Positions 33,802-45,701 of a stretch of DNA of 64,000 nucleotides are shown here, piece by piece. Within the stretch, counting starts at the first letter, position 1. Each line of letters opens with the position of its first letter. The stretch is from Iris pallida. Its lineage: Eukaryota > Streptophyta > Magnoliopsida > Asparagales > Iridaceae. The translations under genes were made by a program, and so were the position numbers. The notes under the pieces were generated by a model. The model did no database searches and was not told the DNA's origin. It saw nothing but the letters and a program-made list of their open reading frames with translations. Location: positions 1 to 64,000 of the forward strand of contig JANAVB010042311.1 in NCBI GenBank assembly GCA_029216955.1, read 5' to 3'.

Positions 33802-36450
33802 CACTACAAGAAATAATCCATTATACGACAATCTTAAAATGTCGTTAATAATCAAATTGTTGCCTCATTAACACAAATATGACAATAATTCAAAGTTGCC
33901 ATAGCGTGCCATAAAAGGTTGCGTCAGTATTGCTTATCTACGACATCTTTTAATTATTGTCGTATAAGGGAACTAATTTACGGCAATTAATTATTGCCTT
34001 ATTATAAATCTTTTGTTGCCTTTAAAGATTATTAATAATGGGAGTATTTAGTTGCCTAATTTCGAACAATATATGACATTATATTATTATCGTATACATT
34101 AGTCCATAAATGACATGATTATATTGCCGAATACTATATTTGTTTAAATGACAATATTTTGTTATTGTAAATTACCAATATTATATGGCATTATATATTT
34201 CCATATATTGTAATTCAATATGACAATTCTTTGTTAGGCATATCTTTTTTCCATGTATGAGAACATGAGGAAATTGCCAATTTTTGAATAAATTGATTTT
34301 TACTATTTATTGCCATGATCGACAAAATATGACAATTAATAAATGCCAAATATTTAAAATATCAGCCAAATTCAATTGTCAAAATTTAAATAGATCAGTA
34401 ACCAAATATTAAATGTAAATAATAATTCAATTTGTACACTTCATATAAAAAATGCTTGTAATTAAATATATTAGATTCAGTACTACATCATTCATATTAC
34501 ATAAATTCAACTTCACCAGGAATCATATCCAACATTATGAGGCACAATTCCTCTTTTATATAAGGTTCAAAATTCAAATAGGTACTTGACACTCCCAACT
34601 TAACTTAAAGTTGTTGCCTCCTTGTTCCCTCCATATATATATATAACATGTCTGCTAAGATTCCTATGACAGTTGTGGTGCTCCAATTGATAGCTATACA
34701 ATCTTGGTATACCCTGGTAAGGATAAACAATAAAATTAGCTTATAGACCACAAAATGTTAATAAAAAAATTATATTTAAAGTAGTACAAATCCCTATGCT
34801 TCATTTGTTTTTATATGAATGGTTACAACAGATGAAACTTGAATAAACATTTTACTCTAAGGATAAAAACTAAAGAAAATCATCTGTTAAAAATAATACT
34901 GATGAATTAAACTCATTCATTGGCCTAAAAACTGTTCTATTTGCAATGACAACCTCATATTTATAATAATCTGTTTGTGAAATATATACAATTGCATCAT
35001 TAATAAATCTTTTCTAATGCATATATGGTTCTCAACCTTCCATAGATGACTGTAAAACAACTTTCCATAGATAATTAAAAGAATATTCTATGCATATATG
35101 GTTCTCAACCTTCCATATATGGTTGTAAAAAAAAATCTACCATAGATAATTAAAAGAATATTCTATGCATATATGGTTCTCAACCTTCCACAGATGGCTC
35201 GAAAAAACCCCTTCCATAGATAATTAAAAGAATATTCTATGCATATATGGTTATTAACCTAGATATGGCTGTAAAATGAATCCTTAACCACCTTACATAG
35301 ATAATTAAAAGAATATTCTTATCCTAGTGAATTGAATTCTAAACAAAGAATTTTATCTTCATGGATAAATGGTCAAAGATTTAATAGTATTTTGTAGAAC
35401 TATTAGGAGCATAATCAAGTTATCAAAAACAAACCTAATCAATATTTAAAAAAATATTTGCAAACTCATTATCAAAATTTTTATCAAATCTTATTTCGTC
35501 CAAATCTTTTTAGAAGAAGTGATAATGGAAGGTTTAAAGGTTCAGGGCTCCATGAGTAATTATAAAACTAAGAAGAAAAAGTCTATCAAGGGTTCAGGAG
35601 TAATTTAGTTGGAGAGAAAATTCATAATTTAATCAAACACATTTATTAACCAAAAATCAAAACACAAAATAAAGCAACAGTTTAAATAATAATCTATACC
35701 AATCAGTCGTCGATCAGTCAGACTAGATGGCAGCAGAGACCTTCTACTAGAGGCGCTCAGAACCCAAAATCGAAATCTTCTCGTTTCCAAAAAAATCCAC
35801 AAATCAAAGGAACAAAAAAGAAAATTAACAAAATAGAAATGGAGGTTAAAGAAATACCTAGGTTGAAGAAGGGGAAGAGTGACCTACGTTGAAGGAGTAA
35901 AGAGAACCAAATTTAATGAGAGACCTAGTGAGAGAGAATAGGAATTGGGATTTGGCAAAATAAAAAAAAGAGGGTAAATATTTCAAATTTTTATGTTCCC
36001 GCCAGTCTTATGTATAGACACAAAAATTTTTTATTCACATTAACCACACAAACGTTTCCATAAGTAAACAAATAAAATATCATCATATTTATTTTGTTCA
36101 TGTAGGGAAAATATATTACTGATAATCTTTTTTCCCTAAACTAATTATTTTATGGCAATGTAAAATATTGACATATTTGATTGTAATATATTATGACACA
36201 AATTCTGCTAGCCATAATATGTTACGATCAAATACGACATGCGTTATTGTTGCCATAAACGGTTCCATCAAATATGGCATGCATTCTTGTTGTCATATAA
36301 AGTGTGACAATTATAGGCAATATTATTTGTTGCCATAAACGAACTTATGTATTAAGGCAATATTAACGTTGTCGTATTATGACTATAATATATGGCAACA
36401 TTTTATGTTGCTGTAAGGCATTGCCGTAAAATATGTTTTTTCTTGTAGTG
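33802..36450. mobile_element. CACTA-2, non-autonomous CACTA transposon, TSD ATG
   Basis: The left terminus CACTACAAGAAATAAT and right terminus TTTTTTCTTGTAGTG are inverted repeats of the CACTA class. ATG flanks both ends (33799-33801 and 36451-36453), the 3 bp TSD expected. Subterminal regions are full of TATGACAAT and TTGCCATA words in both orientations. The 2649 bp interior is AT-rich with no transposase signal, so it depends on an autonomous partner. It split the copia protease/pre-integrase frame. Confidence 0.92.
35010..35325. repeat. About 75-80 bp tandem repeat inside CACTA-2
   Basis: Four units containing GCATATATGGTTCTCAACCT and AGATAATTAAAAGAATATTC. The last unit is the most diverged. 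Confidence 0.85.
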
Positions 36451-36453
36451 ATG

Positions 36454-36700
36454 GCTTATGTTGAGTAGATTATGTTTTAACTCGGTTACTAGACAGACAT
36501 CTTTAATCACAGGATAGGGAGCCTTACCAGTGTTGCCGATACCTACTATATACCCTTTAAGATTATTATTAAAGGAGATGCATCTTTCTTTCTTCTTCGA
36601 CAGTGTTACAAATAAAGAAGCGTCACCGGTCATGTGCCGTGAGAAACCGCTGTCGATGATCAACTTGCTTTGGGCATGCGAAGGGTGTTCCACCTACAAA
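36454..36700 (-). pseudogene. SIRE-like copia protease
   Basis: LIIDSGFSRHMTGD gives the aspartic protease active site (Asp-Ser-Gly) and the SRHMTGD word shared by copia proteases; VTELKHNLLNIS follows until the CACTA-2 junction. Confidence 0.8.
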
Positions 36701-36759
36701 ATAATTTGCAGATGAAACTTTTGGTACCCATTTCTTGTAGGGTCCTGAAATGTTAGTCT

Positions 36760-38560
36760 TTGGTATCCATGCACATATCTTTAAATCAACTAGCTTTCTT
36801 ACTCTACATACAGGAGAAATATGACCAATGGTGCCACAATAGTGACATCTAGCATGTTGAGTGTTAGATGCAGTGTGTTGTGCATGATTGGTAGGTTTTG
36901 GTTTTCTAGTTGGATATTTTTAATAAAATGCATGCCTATTAGTCTTCTTGGGCATAGATTTGTTTAGGTTTGGTCTGACAGTATCGGGTTTGACAGTGTT
37001 CTGGTATTTTGGTAAGTGACACGTGTTAGGATAGGAAGCAACAACCTCAGGCTGTTTTTCTAACCTAATTTCCAACTTTTGGAAGTGTCAAAAAGTGTAT
37101 TGTAGTCAGCTATGAGTGCATCATTTTTGACTAGTGCTTGCTGGAGACTTTTCTTCTCTTTGAGTAAGTCTTCCTCTAGTTTGGTAATGGTCTTGTATTT
37201 CTCTTCGGATAGCCTTGTGGTCTCGTATAATTGCAACTTGACAGAAGAAAGCTCACCTACCTCACTAGAAATATCATTACTTCTAACCTCAGCTAGTAGG
37301 TCAGTAAGTCATTCTATTTTACCTTTGTACTCTTTGAGTACTTTCTTAGAGTTTTGGTATCTGCTACACAATCTTCTATAGTTACCTAAGAGGTCACTAA
37401 AGGATTCACCTACTGTTCAAAGGTAAAATCATCATATGTATCAAATAGGGGGTTAGTGTTTACCTGATCATATTCTATTAAGCACACATTTGCAGCGTCA
37501 TCTGATTATTCATCCTCTGAGTCGCTGGCTTCACTTTCATGCCATATGCTTGTGTTAGCATATCTCCTGGAGGTAGATCTCTTCAGGTACCCTTTTTCAT
37601 ATTTATTTCCCTTATTGGTTGATGATGATGCTGTCGGACATTCCTCTTGATGTGTCCTTTCTTCTTGCAACCGTTGCAGATTGGATCTTCTTTATTGTTA
37701 ATTTTGTGCTTTTTTGTTCTTCGATTGAATCTCATGAACTTCTTTGCCAGGAAAGCTTCATCTTCAGAGTCAGAATCACTGTCGTCGGAACCTTCTTCGA
37801 TAGATCTTCTGTGTTGAGCTTTGAATGCGATTGACTTCTCCTTTGGTGCAACTTCTTCAAAGTATTAAAGTTCCAGCTCGTGAGTGAGTAGCTTACCCAT
37901 AAGCATCTCAAGAGACATAGTAGTGAGGTCGTTTCATTCAATAATTGTAGTTGCCTTTGGAATCCAGTTCTTCGTGAGAGCTCGTAGTAGTTTGTGAATC
38001 TTCTCATGCTTATTGTATTCCTTGCCTAAGGAAGACAAAGGATTTTCAATATCTAGAAACATTGTAAACGTCTGAGTGACGGATTCGTTTGGCTTCATTT
38101 TGAACACCTCATACTCTTGAGTAAGTCAACTGATCTTTGACTCCATGACTTGTGTCGTGCCTTCGTTAGTAACTTCGAGAAGTTTCCACACTTTATTGGA
38201 TGTTGCATATAGACACCCTGTTAAATTCAATCTTGTCTAAAGTACAAAATAAAGTGTTAATAGCACGTGCGTCAAGACTGGCCTATTTCTTTTCAGCTTC
38301 AGTATACTTGTCATGGGGTTTATCAACCAATTCTCCATCAAAAAGAATACAAGGTGTCTTTTTATAGCCATCAATTACAGTAGACCATAAGTCAAATTTC
38401 AAAAAGAAACTCATGCGTGTTTTCGAGTATGTGTAATTTGTACCATGAAATAATGGGGTCTGTTTGTGGCTTGGCCTTCACTTGTGAATTCCACAGTTGC
38501 CAAAGTGATATAGTAATCTTATGTAACAACAATATTGATAAGAATATAATAACAGTGTTA
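36760..38560 (-). pseudogene. SIRE-like copia gag
   Basis: Starting near 38500 with a decayed NGTNYTYWKTRM-like word, then frame-broken gag, a Lys-rich region and a zinc-knuckle start (CNGCKKKGHIKRN, near 37670) that loses its last Cys to a frameshift. A second zinc-binding word (CHYCGTIGHI-like, near 36830) precedes the protease. Encodes the nucleocapsid; not functional here. Confidence 0.7.
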
Positions 38561-38582
38561 CCTCGCTTTACCTGTATAACTT

Positions 38583-38594
38583 GCTCTAATACCA
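38583..38594 (-). promoter_or_regulatory. Primer-binding site of the SIRE-like element
   Basis: Minus strand TGGTATTAGAGC, one change from the tRNA-iMet complement, two bases after the 5' LTR end. Confidence 0.85.
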
Positions 38595-38596
38595 AT

Positions 38597-39609
38597 TGTA
38601 GGAACGAGATGTAAAGCGCTATACTCTAGAGGGGGATAAATAGAGTAGGCAACAAAAAATTAGCTATTTAAAAATTGTTAGCAACAATATCATAAAAGTA
38701 TATCACAGATATATAAATAAAAGTAGAGAGCAGAGAGTAAACGCAAACACAATGATGTATACTGATTTTTCTCTTGTGAGAGCTAGTCCAATCGGAAGAA
38801 CTCCAGCTTCCAGTTGAAATCTACTATAAAAAAATGCTGCAAGTTTTCATGCAAAGTTCTTACAACTTCTACAACACGAGCTTTGATCTAAAGTACTCGA
38901 CCAACTTCAATTGTGAAGTATATTTCTTCAATCAAGCCTCTGATTACAATTACTTTGAACTTCTAGGCTATATCGTACTGGCAAATCGACTAGAGGATTG
39001 TAACTGGCTTAGGATTTGAAAATAAAAGCTTAGAACACTTTGTAATACCATAGTAGGCTTAGAGAGAAGACAAGAGAGAATGATTGGTGTATTAAAATGA
39101 TAGAAATTCTTTTCTATTTATAGTTTTTCAAAAGGGAGAATTCAGATAGAATTCGGACAGAATCTTTAAGAGAATCTCGGCAAATATCCATTGCATCCGT
39201 AACTGCAGGGAGACTGGGTTCAAAAATTCAATGTTCCTCTAATTGAACTTGGGAAAATTTGGGCCAAATTCTGTTGTTCCAGAGTTAATTTGGTCAGGGT
39301 TTTGCAAATCGGGTTTTGGACTTTTTGAAAAGTAGATGAGCTTTTGTAAATGGTCTTATTTTCAAAACAAAGGGATATTTTGAAATCATTTTACGGTAGC
39401 CTATTTGCCAGTGCAACTCAGTTTATATTGTATTCCTAGACTTGTGAAAATTACATTGATAATGGAAATACAGACTCATATGGCAAAACGACTTTATGTC
39501 ATGAACGGTAATAGTAGCAGTTCTCAACAGTCGTCCAAGTAGCCCTTATATCGAGACAGGGTTAGATCAATTATTAAAATCAGGTTTGACTATGACCAAT
39601 GGGCCAACA
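38597..39609 (-). repeat. 5' LTR of the SIRE-like element
   Basis: Minus strand from TGTTGGCCCATTGG to CTCGTTCCTACA, so TG...CA is kept; collinear with the 3' LTR at 27405-28449. Confidence 0.9.
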
Positions 39610-40386
39610 ACATTCACAACTACGCTGAACAATTGGCGTAGGCATAGCTCGAACCTATGCCACTATGAGACAATAACTGAGCTAACAGTTTATGTTAGCC
39701 TAATGATTAATGTTTTGTCAGAGACAGTTATGCAGTGCCATGTGGATTCCTTCCCACGACAAAGTATTCCCCTACACCAATTTCTTTCTTGCATAGGGTC
39801 ATCCCTATGCCAACAACTCATATTGTTCTTACCACACAGGATCCTACACGCTAAGTCAATATTCAACCTAGACTTTCCGTGGCGTAGGAATCTTCTTTAT
39901 TCCAACATACCGAGATCTTTTGAGCAGAGCACATGTGCCACGTGTCATTGACTCTGTTCTAGTCACGAACGGGTGCTAACCACCCAAGATCTCAGCAATA
40001 GGAGAATCTCAATAACTGCCACATGTTGGCTCATCAATAGTCCAAAAGTGCAGTTACAACAGTTTTGTTCTACCATTACGCGCGCAATGCCCCTGCGCCC
40101 AGCAGATTACATGTGTAACATCCATACGCGCATGAGTGGATCATTCCACAAAGCAACTATACATAGAAGGATTATTCCTTCATTTAAAGACACAGAGACA
40201 TATATTATGAGATTACAGCATACTTCAGAGAGCCAAATTGTCGTCCCTATGCAATCAAACATGAATACTTGTAATTTTCTCTCGACCGTCGTCGGATCGT
40301 CAATGGAGTAAACGAATCAGAAGCAATTTTTGATCTCCATTATCACAAGTCTCCAAACAAATTGTACTTAAGAAGATCTTGACAAG
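39610..40386 (+). mobile_element. LTR L2, segment 2 of 3
   Basis: Resumes after the copia TSD. It shares with L1 the words GGGTGCTAA.CACCCAAGATC (39970; L1 10107), a TATACATAgaaggattatt promoter (40147) and TCGTCAATGGAGT (40292). It is interrupted by the solo LTR at 40387. Confidence 0.75.
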
Positions 40387-43151
40387 TGTCACCCTCATTT
40401 CCCGTATTTCCCGTATTTTTCCGTATTTCGTATTTTTACTCGTATTTGGATCTTCGGCATAAATTTTATTTTTCTTAACTTGTGGAATTTCGGTATTTCT
40501 CGTATTTTGGGTTTTGGCTTGGCTCAGTTTTATTGGGGATGGTTCGGTTTGGTTCGGTTTTATGTGTTGGAACACCCTAGCCCTATGCTACACCCTCAAC
40601 CCACCACAACTCCCCTCTTTATATCCCCATCTACCACTCTCTCTCCTCATAACTTCCACCATTCATTTTCTTCTTCTTCTTCTTCATCTCCTTCCTCAAC
40701 ACAACTCCCCAACCCCTAGGCAAGTGCATCTTGCCACTACATGAGGACCCCCTTTTCTTTGTCCATTTGCTAGTTTAGGACATGGAGATCAACATTAGTT
40801 CTTGGGTTTTTATGATTTGGAGTCTCTATTGATGTAGATCTAAGTTATTGCTATTTTCGGATTTTACATATTTTGATCCATTTTGGTTGGTTTTCTTTGA
40901 GTTCTGATTTTTCCTTGTGGAAGAGCTTTCAGTTTCACCCAAGTTGGAACTTTGGAAATCCGGATTTGGAGTTCGGATGGCCAAGTTTTGAACTTGTGAA
41001 GCTTTGGGTTCTTCTTTGGTGTTCTTGCTGTTTGGAGAAGACAGTGAGCAGTGTGCATAGCTGTTTAGCTTACGCACACCGAGCTACGCACGCTCTTTAG
41101 CGCTGCGTACGCAGACTTGAGTACGCTTCCTGTTGGAAGCGTGTCTCACTTGAGCGTGCGTGACTTTTCACGCAGCTGCTCACTTTCAGCGTGCGTGACT
41201 TTTCACGCAGCTGCTCACTTGAGCGTGCGTGACTTTTCACGCAGCTGCTTCCCTGTAGCGTGCGTGACTTTTATCCACGCTGCTCCCCGTAGCGTGCGTG
41301 ACTTTTACCCACGCTGCTCTCTGTAGCGTGCGTGACTTTTCACGTACGCCGCTCTTTCAGCGTGCGTGACTTTTCACGCAGCTGCTCACTTGAGCGTGCG
41401 TGACTTTTCACGCAGCTGCTTCCTTGAGCGTGCGTGACTTTTCACGCAGCTGCTTCCTTGAGCGTGCGTGACTTTTCACGTACGCAGCTCTTTCAGCGTG
41501 CGTGACTTTTCATACGCTGCTCCCCTGACCCTTGCTTAACCCATTGGTTCTTGGAGTTTTGGTTTAATTTCTTTAAGCTTGGCTTTTCTATGGTCCTGTT
41601 TATTGATATTTTATTAGATATTTTACGCCCATTTTATATCCTTACGCCTTTTGTCATGAACTTGATTTTACTTAATATGTTTGGAATGACTATTGCACAT
41701 GGCCTGGTATGACAAGAACTTGCATAACACGACAGTGACCCGTAGTGGTGCACTCCTGACATGACCAACCTGACTTGATAGTTGGCCCGTGGCGGCGCAC
41801 TCCTGACTTGACATGACTTGATAACCTAAACTGACCTGTCTTGACACCGTGGGTGGTTCTTTCTTGCTTGCTTGTTAATCCACTTGTCCAGTCTTGCATC
41901 ATGTCTAGGATGGAACTCTTGAGTACCACGGTCAGGAGTACCTACTAAAATTGATTAAGGTTAATAACTAGAATAACTCAGTAGTCATGAAGAGATGACA
42001 CAGCTACAGGCAATCCCGTTACCTGGGCGCTCTTGGGATCTGTAGCCTGCCGTCGAGTAGGGCACATTTCCAGCGCACCGTCGAGTGTTGCACCCTCTAA
42101 GTCACCTAAGGGTACATTTGTCTCCCGGGCGATGTACCCACCTGAATTCAACCCTAATCTTTCGTCCTGGGTAGCCTGGATGGTCTGCAGGGCTTGTGGC
42201 TGTGGAACAATCTCACTGCATCTTGTTAGTAATTAGGCCTGTGATAACCCTAGTTAGTTAAAGTAGTAACCCGTAGTATCTGCTTGGCCGTGATTGATTG
42301 AATGAGGTATAACCAGTCTAGTCATGTCTTGATCCCGTGCGAGATTGCTTTCTGTCTTGATAACTTACATTACTTATCTTGTCGATAAATGGTGGGAAAC
42401 CAAGCTCTGTTCAGATGAAGGGTTACAACCCCGGTCCTTGTTTGGTTTACGGGTTGTAACCTGGCTATCGAAATAGTTCCATGGTTATCTCGTCGTATAT
42501 CATCCTGACATATTTTCGTGATTTTAGTTTTAATATTATATCTTCTTGTGTTAATGCTGGCTTTTGTTCTTATTTCGTGGCCCCCTTGTGGCACTTGCTC
42601 TTTCTGGGGTTGACCCAGCTGGTTTTGTGTGGCCAGATTTCGGAGCAGCTCCCGAGGATCTACTAAGCTTCCAGCCCAATGGTGGCGACTAGAAGGAACC
42701 CGGGCTACGAGTGGGTTTTCTATTTTGTTTTGCTCACTCTATTGTAAATTTATTCTTTTGAGGCGTTTAGCCGACGAGCACCTGTTAGCTCGATGCACTT
42801 TTACTTACTGTCTGCCTACGGGCTGTAAACATGATTAACAAATCCTAGGGTTGATCATGTATGACTTAAACTCTTGCTAGTCCTCGCATTTTGTACGACT
42901 AGCTTCATGATCAGCTGATATGTAATATTTGGGACGCCTTTTATTGTATATTTAATGATCATACATCTTGCGACCTTACTTACTTGCTTGAGATTGAGAC
43001 AATAGGCTTGACCTTAAGAGACTGTTGGCTTGTAGTAAACCCTCATATTTAGACAGCCGTGACCGTATAGTTGAGATGTATTCTATTTCAATATACGTAG
43101 CTGGCTATGTCTGCCCCCGCTCTCCAGTATTCTGGTTCTGGGGCGTTGTCA
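40387..43151. mobile_element. Solo LTR (about 2.77 kb) inserted in LTR L2
   Basis: The insert starts TGTCACCCTC and ends GGGCGTTGTCA; CAAG flanks both ends (40383-40386, 43152-43155; a 5 bp ACAAG reading is also possible since the final A is shared). L2 resumes exactly afterwards. No internal coding region or second LTR is present, so a solo LTR is the simplest reading. A TTTATATCCCC word at 40617 followed by a CT-rich leader suggests plus orientation. Gypsy chromovirus origin is a guess from the end sequences. Confidence 0.65.
41151..41520. repeat. GC-rich minisatellite with palindromic units
   Basis: Eleven units of GCGTGCGTGACTTTTCACGC plus CAGCTGCTCACTT-like linkers, period 33-36 bp. Each unit is a small hairpin (GCGTG...CACGC). 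The linkers vary (TCCCTGTA, CTTTCA). Confidence 0.92.
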
Positions 43152-43222
43152 CAAGGGTCAACCTTTGGTACTTCTTTCTTTTGTTAATACAAAAGTTAAT
43201 CTCAGCTTTTCAATGGAAAACA
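43152..43222 (+). mobile_element. LTR L2, segment 3 of 3 (end of LTR)
   Basis: Ends TTTTCAATGGAAAACA, parallel to the L1 end TTTTAATGGCAAACA, closing the LTR that began at 26121. Confidence 0.7.
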
Positions 43223-43224
43223 AT

Positions 43225-43245
43225 GTGTTGACTCTTCTGGGGACT
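43225..43245 (+). promoter_or_regulatory. Primer-binding site after LTR L2
   Basis: TGTTGACTCTTCTGGGGAC resembles the tRNA-Arg-type primer site used by Ogre/Tat elements. The L3 element has GTCGACTCTACTGGGGATG at 45702. Confidence 0.6.
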
Positions 43246-44709
43246 TTCTTCTCCTCTAACGAGAATGTAGTGATGCAATACGACGACAACAAGCTCGGAT
43301 ACTGCTAAAAGATACTTGTCATACGATTCGACTAGCAAGCTTATTAGGAATTTATTTCAAAAGGCAGTGTGAGTCCTTCGAAGCGGTTGCCAAAGTCGAA
43401 GAAGACTCACCAAGTCTGGGTGGCTAAGGATATTGTATCGTACCCCAACATAGAAGTAGCTACGCCTGTACATCCTATCCTCACTGCTGACTCCATCAGC
43501 AAGCAAGCTGTCGTCTCTCAAGCGACGTACATGGCTGGGAAGCATGGTGCTGAGCACCATTCCCAGTCTACTCTTACCCAGTCAAGGGTGCTGCACATGA
43601 AAAACAAGGGCACATTTACCCGTCCGCACAGAGAGTCTGTTGTGCTAGGAAAGCCCTATGTCTTTAACAGGATCACTTGCCATCTTGGCTAGGAAAAGTT
43701 GCTCTCTGAGTGATACATGCCTTCACAGGCTTGTACAAAGAAATCTAAGGCAGCACGAGCCGCATGCGCTCATTGTGATATGCCAACAGTAAATCAGAAA
43801 TGTGCACTGACAGTTATATGTACGATTGATAGTAAATTACATAGGACCTCTTTGGTGCTTCTTCACCCAGAATGGGTCAGTCCTAGAAATCTGCCTGCCA
43901 CTTAGGTATATCTCATGCACACGAACCAAGCCAGGGGCAAACATTGTGATGATCGACCCATGCGCTCAGTCTGACTGCGTGCATGAAGGTAGCCTATCTC
44001 ACAACCAAACTCCGACTAATGATTCTGGTGCATCTCCTGAGCTAGGAATGAGTCGAAGAGTATATTGTCCTCAATCACACCCATGTGCAATGCTTGGTAG
44101 TGCGCATGAAGTGGGTGTGAATACGGACTCTTCCTTGCATGATTTGTGTAATGTTATTAATCAGAAACGCAGAGCAAGGGAGACAACTACTATACACAAT
44201 ATGACCCCTCCCCCGCTGGACATACTTGTGATAGTATCATCATTAACTGCTGTTGTTGTAAAATAGTGGCTCCACCACTAAGGTAGTCTGTATTTCAATG
44301 ACTGTAGCCCGCTGCACCCATCCGACATCGTCTCGAAAGAAGGGTGTTGATTGAAGACGAGGAAGAACTTCCAATCGCCTCGTGCCATGTTACTTCAAAT
44401 TCCTTTGCTCCCAAGAGGAATTTCAAAACCAATAACCCTTCGGTCTTGGCTAGTGCATCAAAGAGCCAACCCTAAGGGAATAAAGCAATCGTCCCTACTG
44501 TCGGGGTATTCTAGAATACCCGGTCAAAAGTGAAGTCTGCATCTGTAGTACAGACTGGGTTGCCAGGATCCAATCATTCATAATAATCCCTATTTCCAAG
44601 AAGATGATATCTATCAAGGGACATATACCGAGGCGGCTAGGGATCTTCTACATTGCAATGACACCTTAGAGGCAGGGCTTTAAACTCTTACCTCCTTTGT
44701 GTAGGCCTT
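43246..44709 (+). pseudogene. 5' internal region (ORF1/gag N-terminus) of the L2 element
   Basis: Protein-like frames at 43369-43692 and 43826-44266, with breaks. The C-terminal piece NVINQKRRARETTTIH is matched by DMINHKRKAMEDITIH in element 2 (near 63700, minus), which shows homology of the 5' ORFs. No catalytic motif is seen. The region is truncated by LTR L3 at 44710. In Ogre-type elements such a protein precedes or forms the N-terminus of gag; its role is unknown. Confidence 0.5.
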
Positions 44710-45698
44710 TGTATAAGCATGAAAAATACTAAAAGGAGGCATATAGGTTTCATGTGTCTAAAATATAATGTTATTAAGTCGGAAGCTGTTAGCTAAAAAA
44801 ACTTGAAGCTTCTAAACAAAGACATATGCTCAAAGATGGGCCGAAAAAATGCATGGTTCATTCAGACACATGATGTATTTTTATCTCTTGTGTGAAAAGA
44901 TGAACCTCGGGTAATGTGCAGTATTCAGACTACGAGGAAGACGTCAGTAACCACCTCATCTTCATTATTACACTTTGTCAGCTGTGAAGGAAGCAGTTAT
45001 ATGCGTCTACTTCTAGAATAATATTTTGCAGTATACAATTGAAAAGATATGCGTTCAACTTTTGACTGAAACATAGTTATTAAAAGAAAAGTGACTATTT
45101 GCTATAAGCAACCAGATGCTATGCATCTAAATTAGACGCATGGTCAACCCATAGTAAACAGATCGTGTACTGATATGGCAGTATTTCGTGCAACACGTCT
45201 CAAAAATATATGGCAAGCTATACGTGATTCCCGAGCACGTTCACTCTCCACTAACCCTTAAGGCTTATGTGCCTACCCAGTTTCATGTGTCTTTGAGGCA
45301 GAAGACAGTGTATTTTCTACATATATGCACATAGCTATTCCAGGGGAGAAAACCTATAAATAGATGACAGTTCCTTCTTCACGCAAGAACACGCACACAA
45401 CACAGGCAAAAGGAGAGACTATGTATACTGCTTCGTTGCTAAGAACTTTCAAAAAGAAGGAGAGAGCTTTCAGTGATAAAGTTTTCCTTACTACCGAGAG
45501 TTCATCAACCACCAAGTTTTATCAACTTCTGTATCAGATCATCAACGGAGTAAAGAAGTCGAAGTAGGCTTAATCTTCATTTCCCCAATCCCCAGATTCT
45601 ATTATACTTAGAATTCTTTTTTAAGATTCTTGTTGTACTCTTTTTTATAATAATACAAAAGTTTCTACATTTCTGGACTCTTTTTGTGTTGAAATAAA
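44710..45698 (+). mobile_element. LTR L3 (shorter related LTR)
   Basis: Starts TGTATAAGCATGAAAAATAC like L1 and L2. It has a TATAAATA box at 45355 followed by an ACACACAAC-rich leader and the word ATCATCAACGGAGTAAA (45538), and ends near GAAATAAAA just before a primer site. Its length is about 1.0 kb, half of L1/L2. No TSD was identified. The start abuts truncated internal sequence of the L2 element. Confidence 0.6.
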
Positions 45699-45701
45699 AA
45701 T

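Larger units (their letters stand above)
27405..39609 (-). mobile_element. SIRE/Maximus-like Ty1/copia retrotransposon, TSD ACATT
   Basis: Two LTRs (27405-28449 and 38597-39609) of about 1.0 kb enclose gag, protease, integrase, RT and RNase H on the minus strand in copia order, plus an extra ORF between RNase H and the 3' LTR, which is a SIRE-lineage trait. ACATT flanks both ends (27400-27404, 39610-39614). The primer site (TGGTATTAGAGC, 38594-38583) follows the 5' LTR, and a purine-rich tract (AAAATGGGAAGAT) precedes the 3' LTR. It is 12.2 kb long including the 2.65 kb CACTA-2 insertion. The RNase H words DRKSTGG and STTEAEY followed by HCCAQIL are SIRE-like. All ORFs carry stops. It landed inside LTR L2. 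Confidence 0.9.

Noticed and set aside
41117..41326. ORF through the GCGTGCGTGACTTTTCACGC minisatellite
   Set aside because: Short repeat-derived frame (SVRDF repeats) with no homology; the period varies between 33 and 36 bp, so the frame is not kept through the array.
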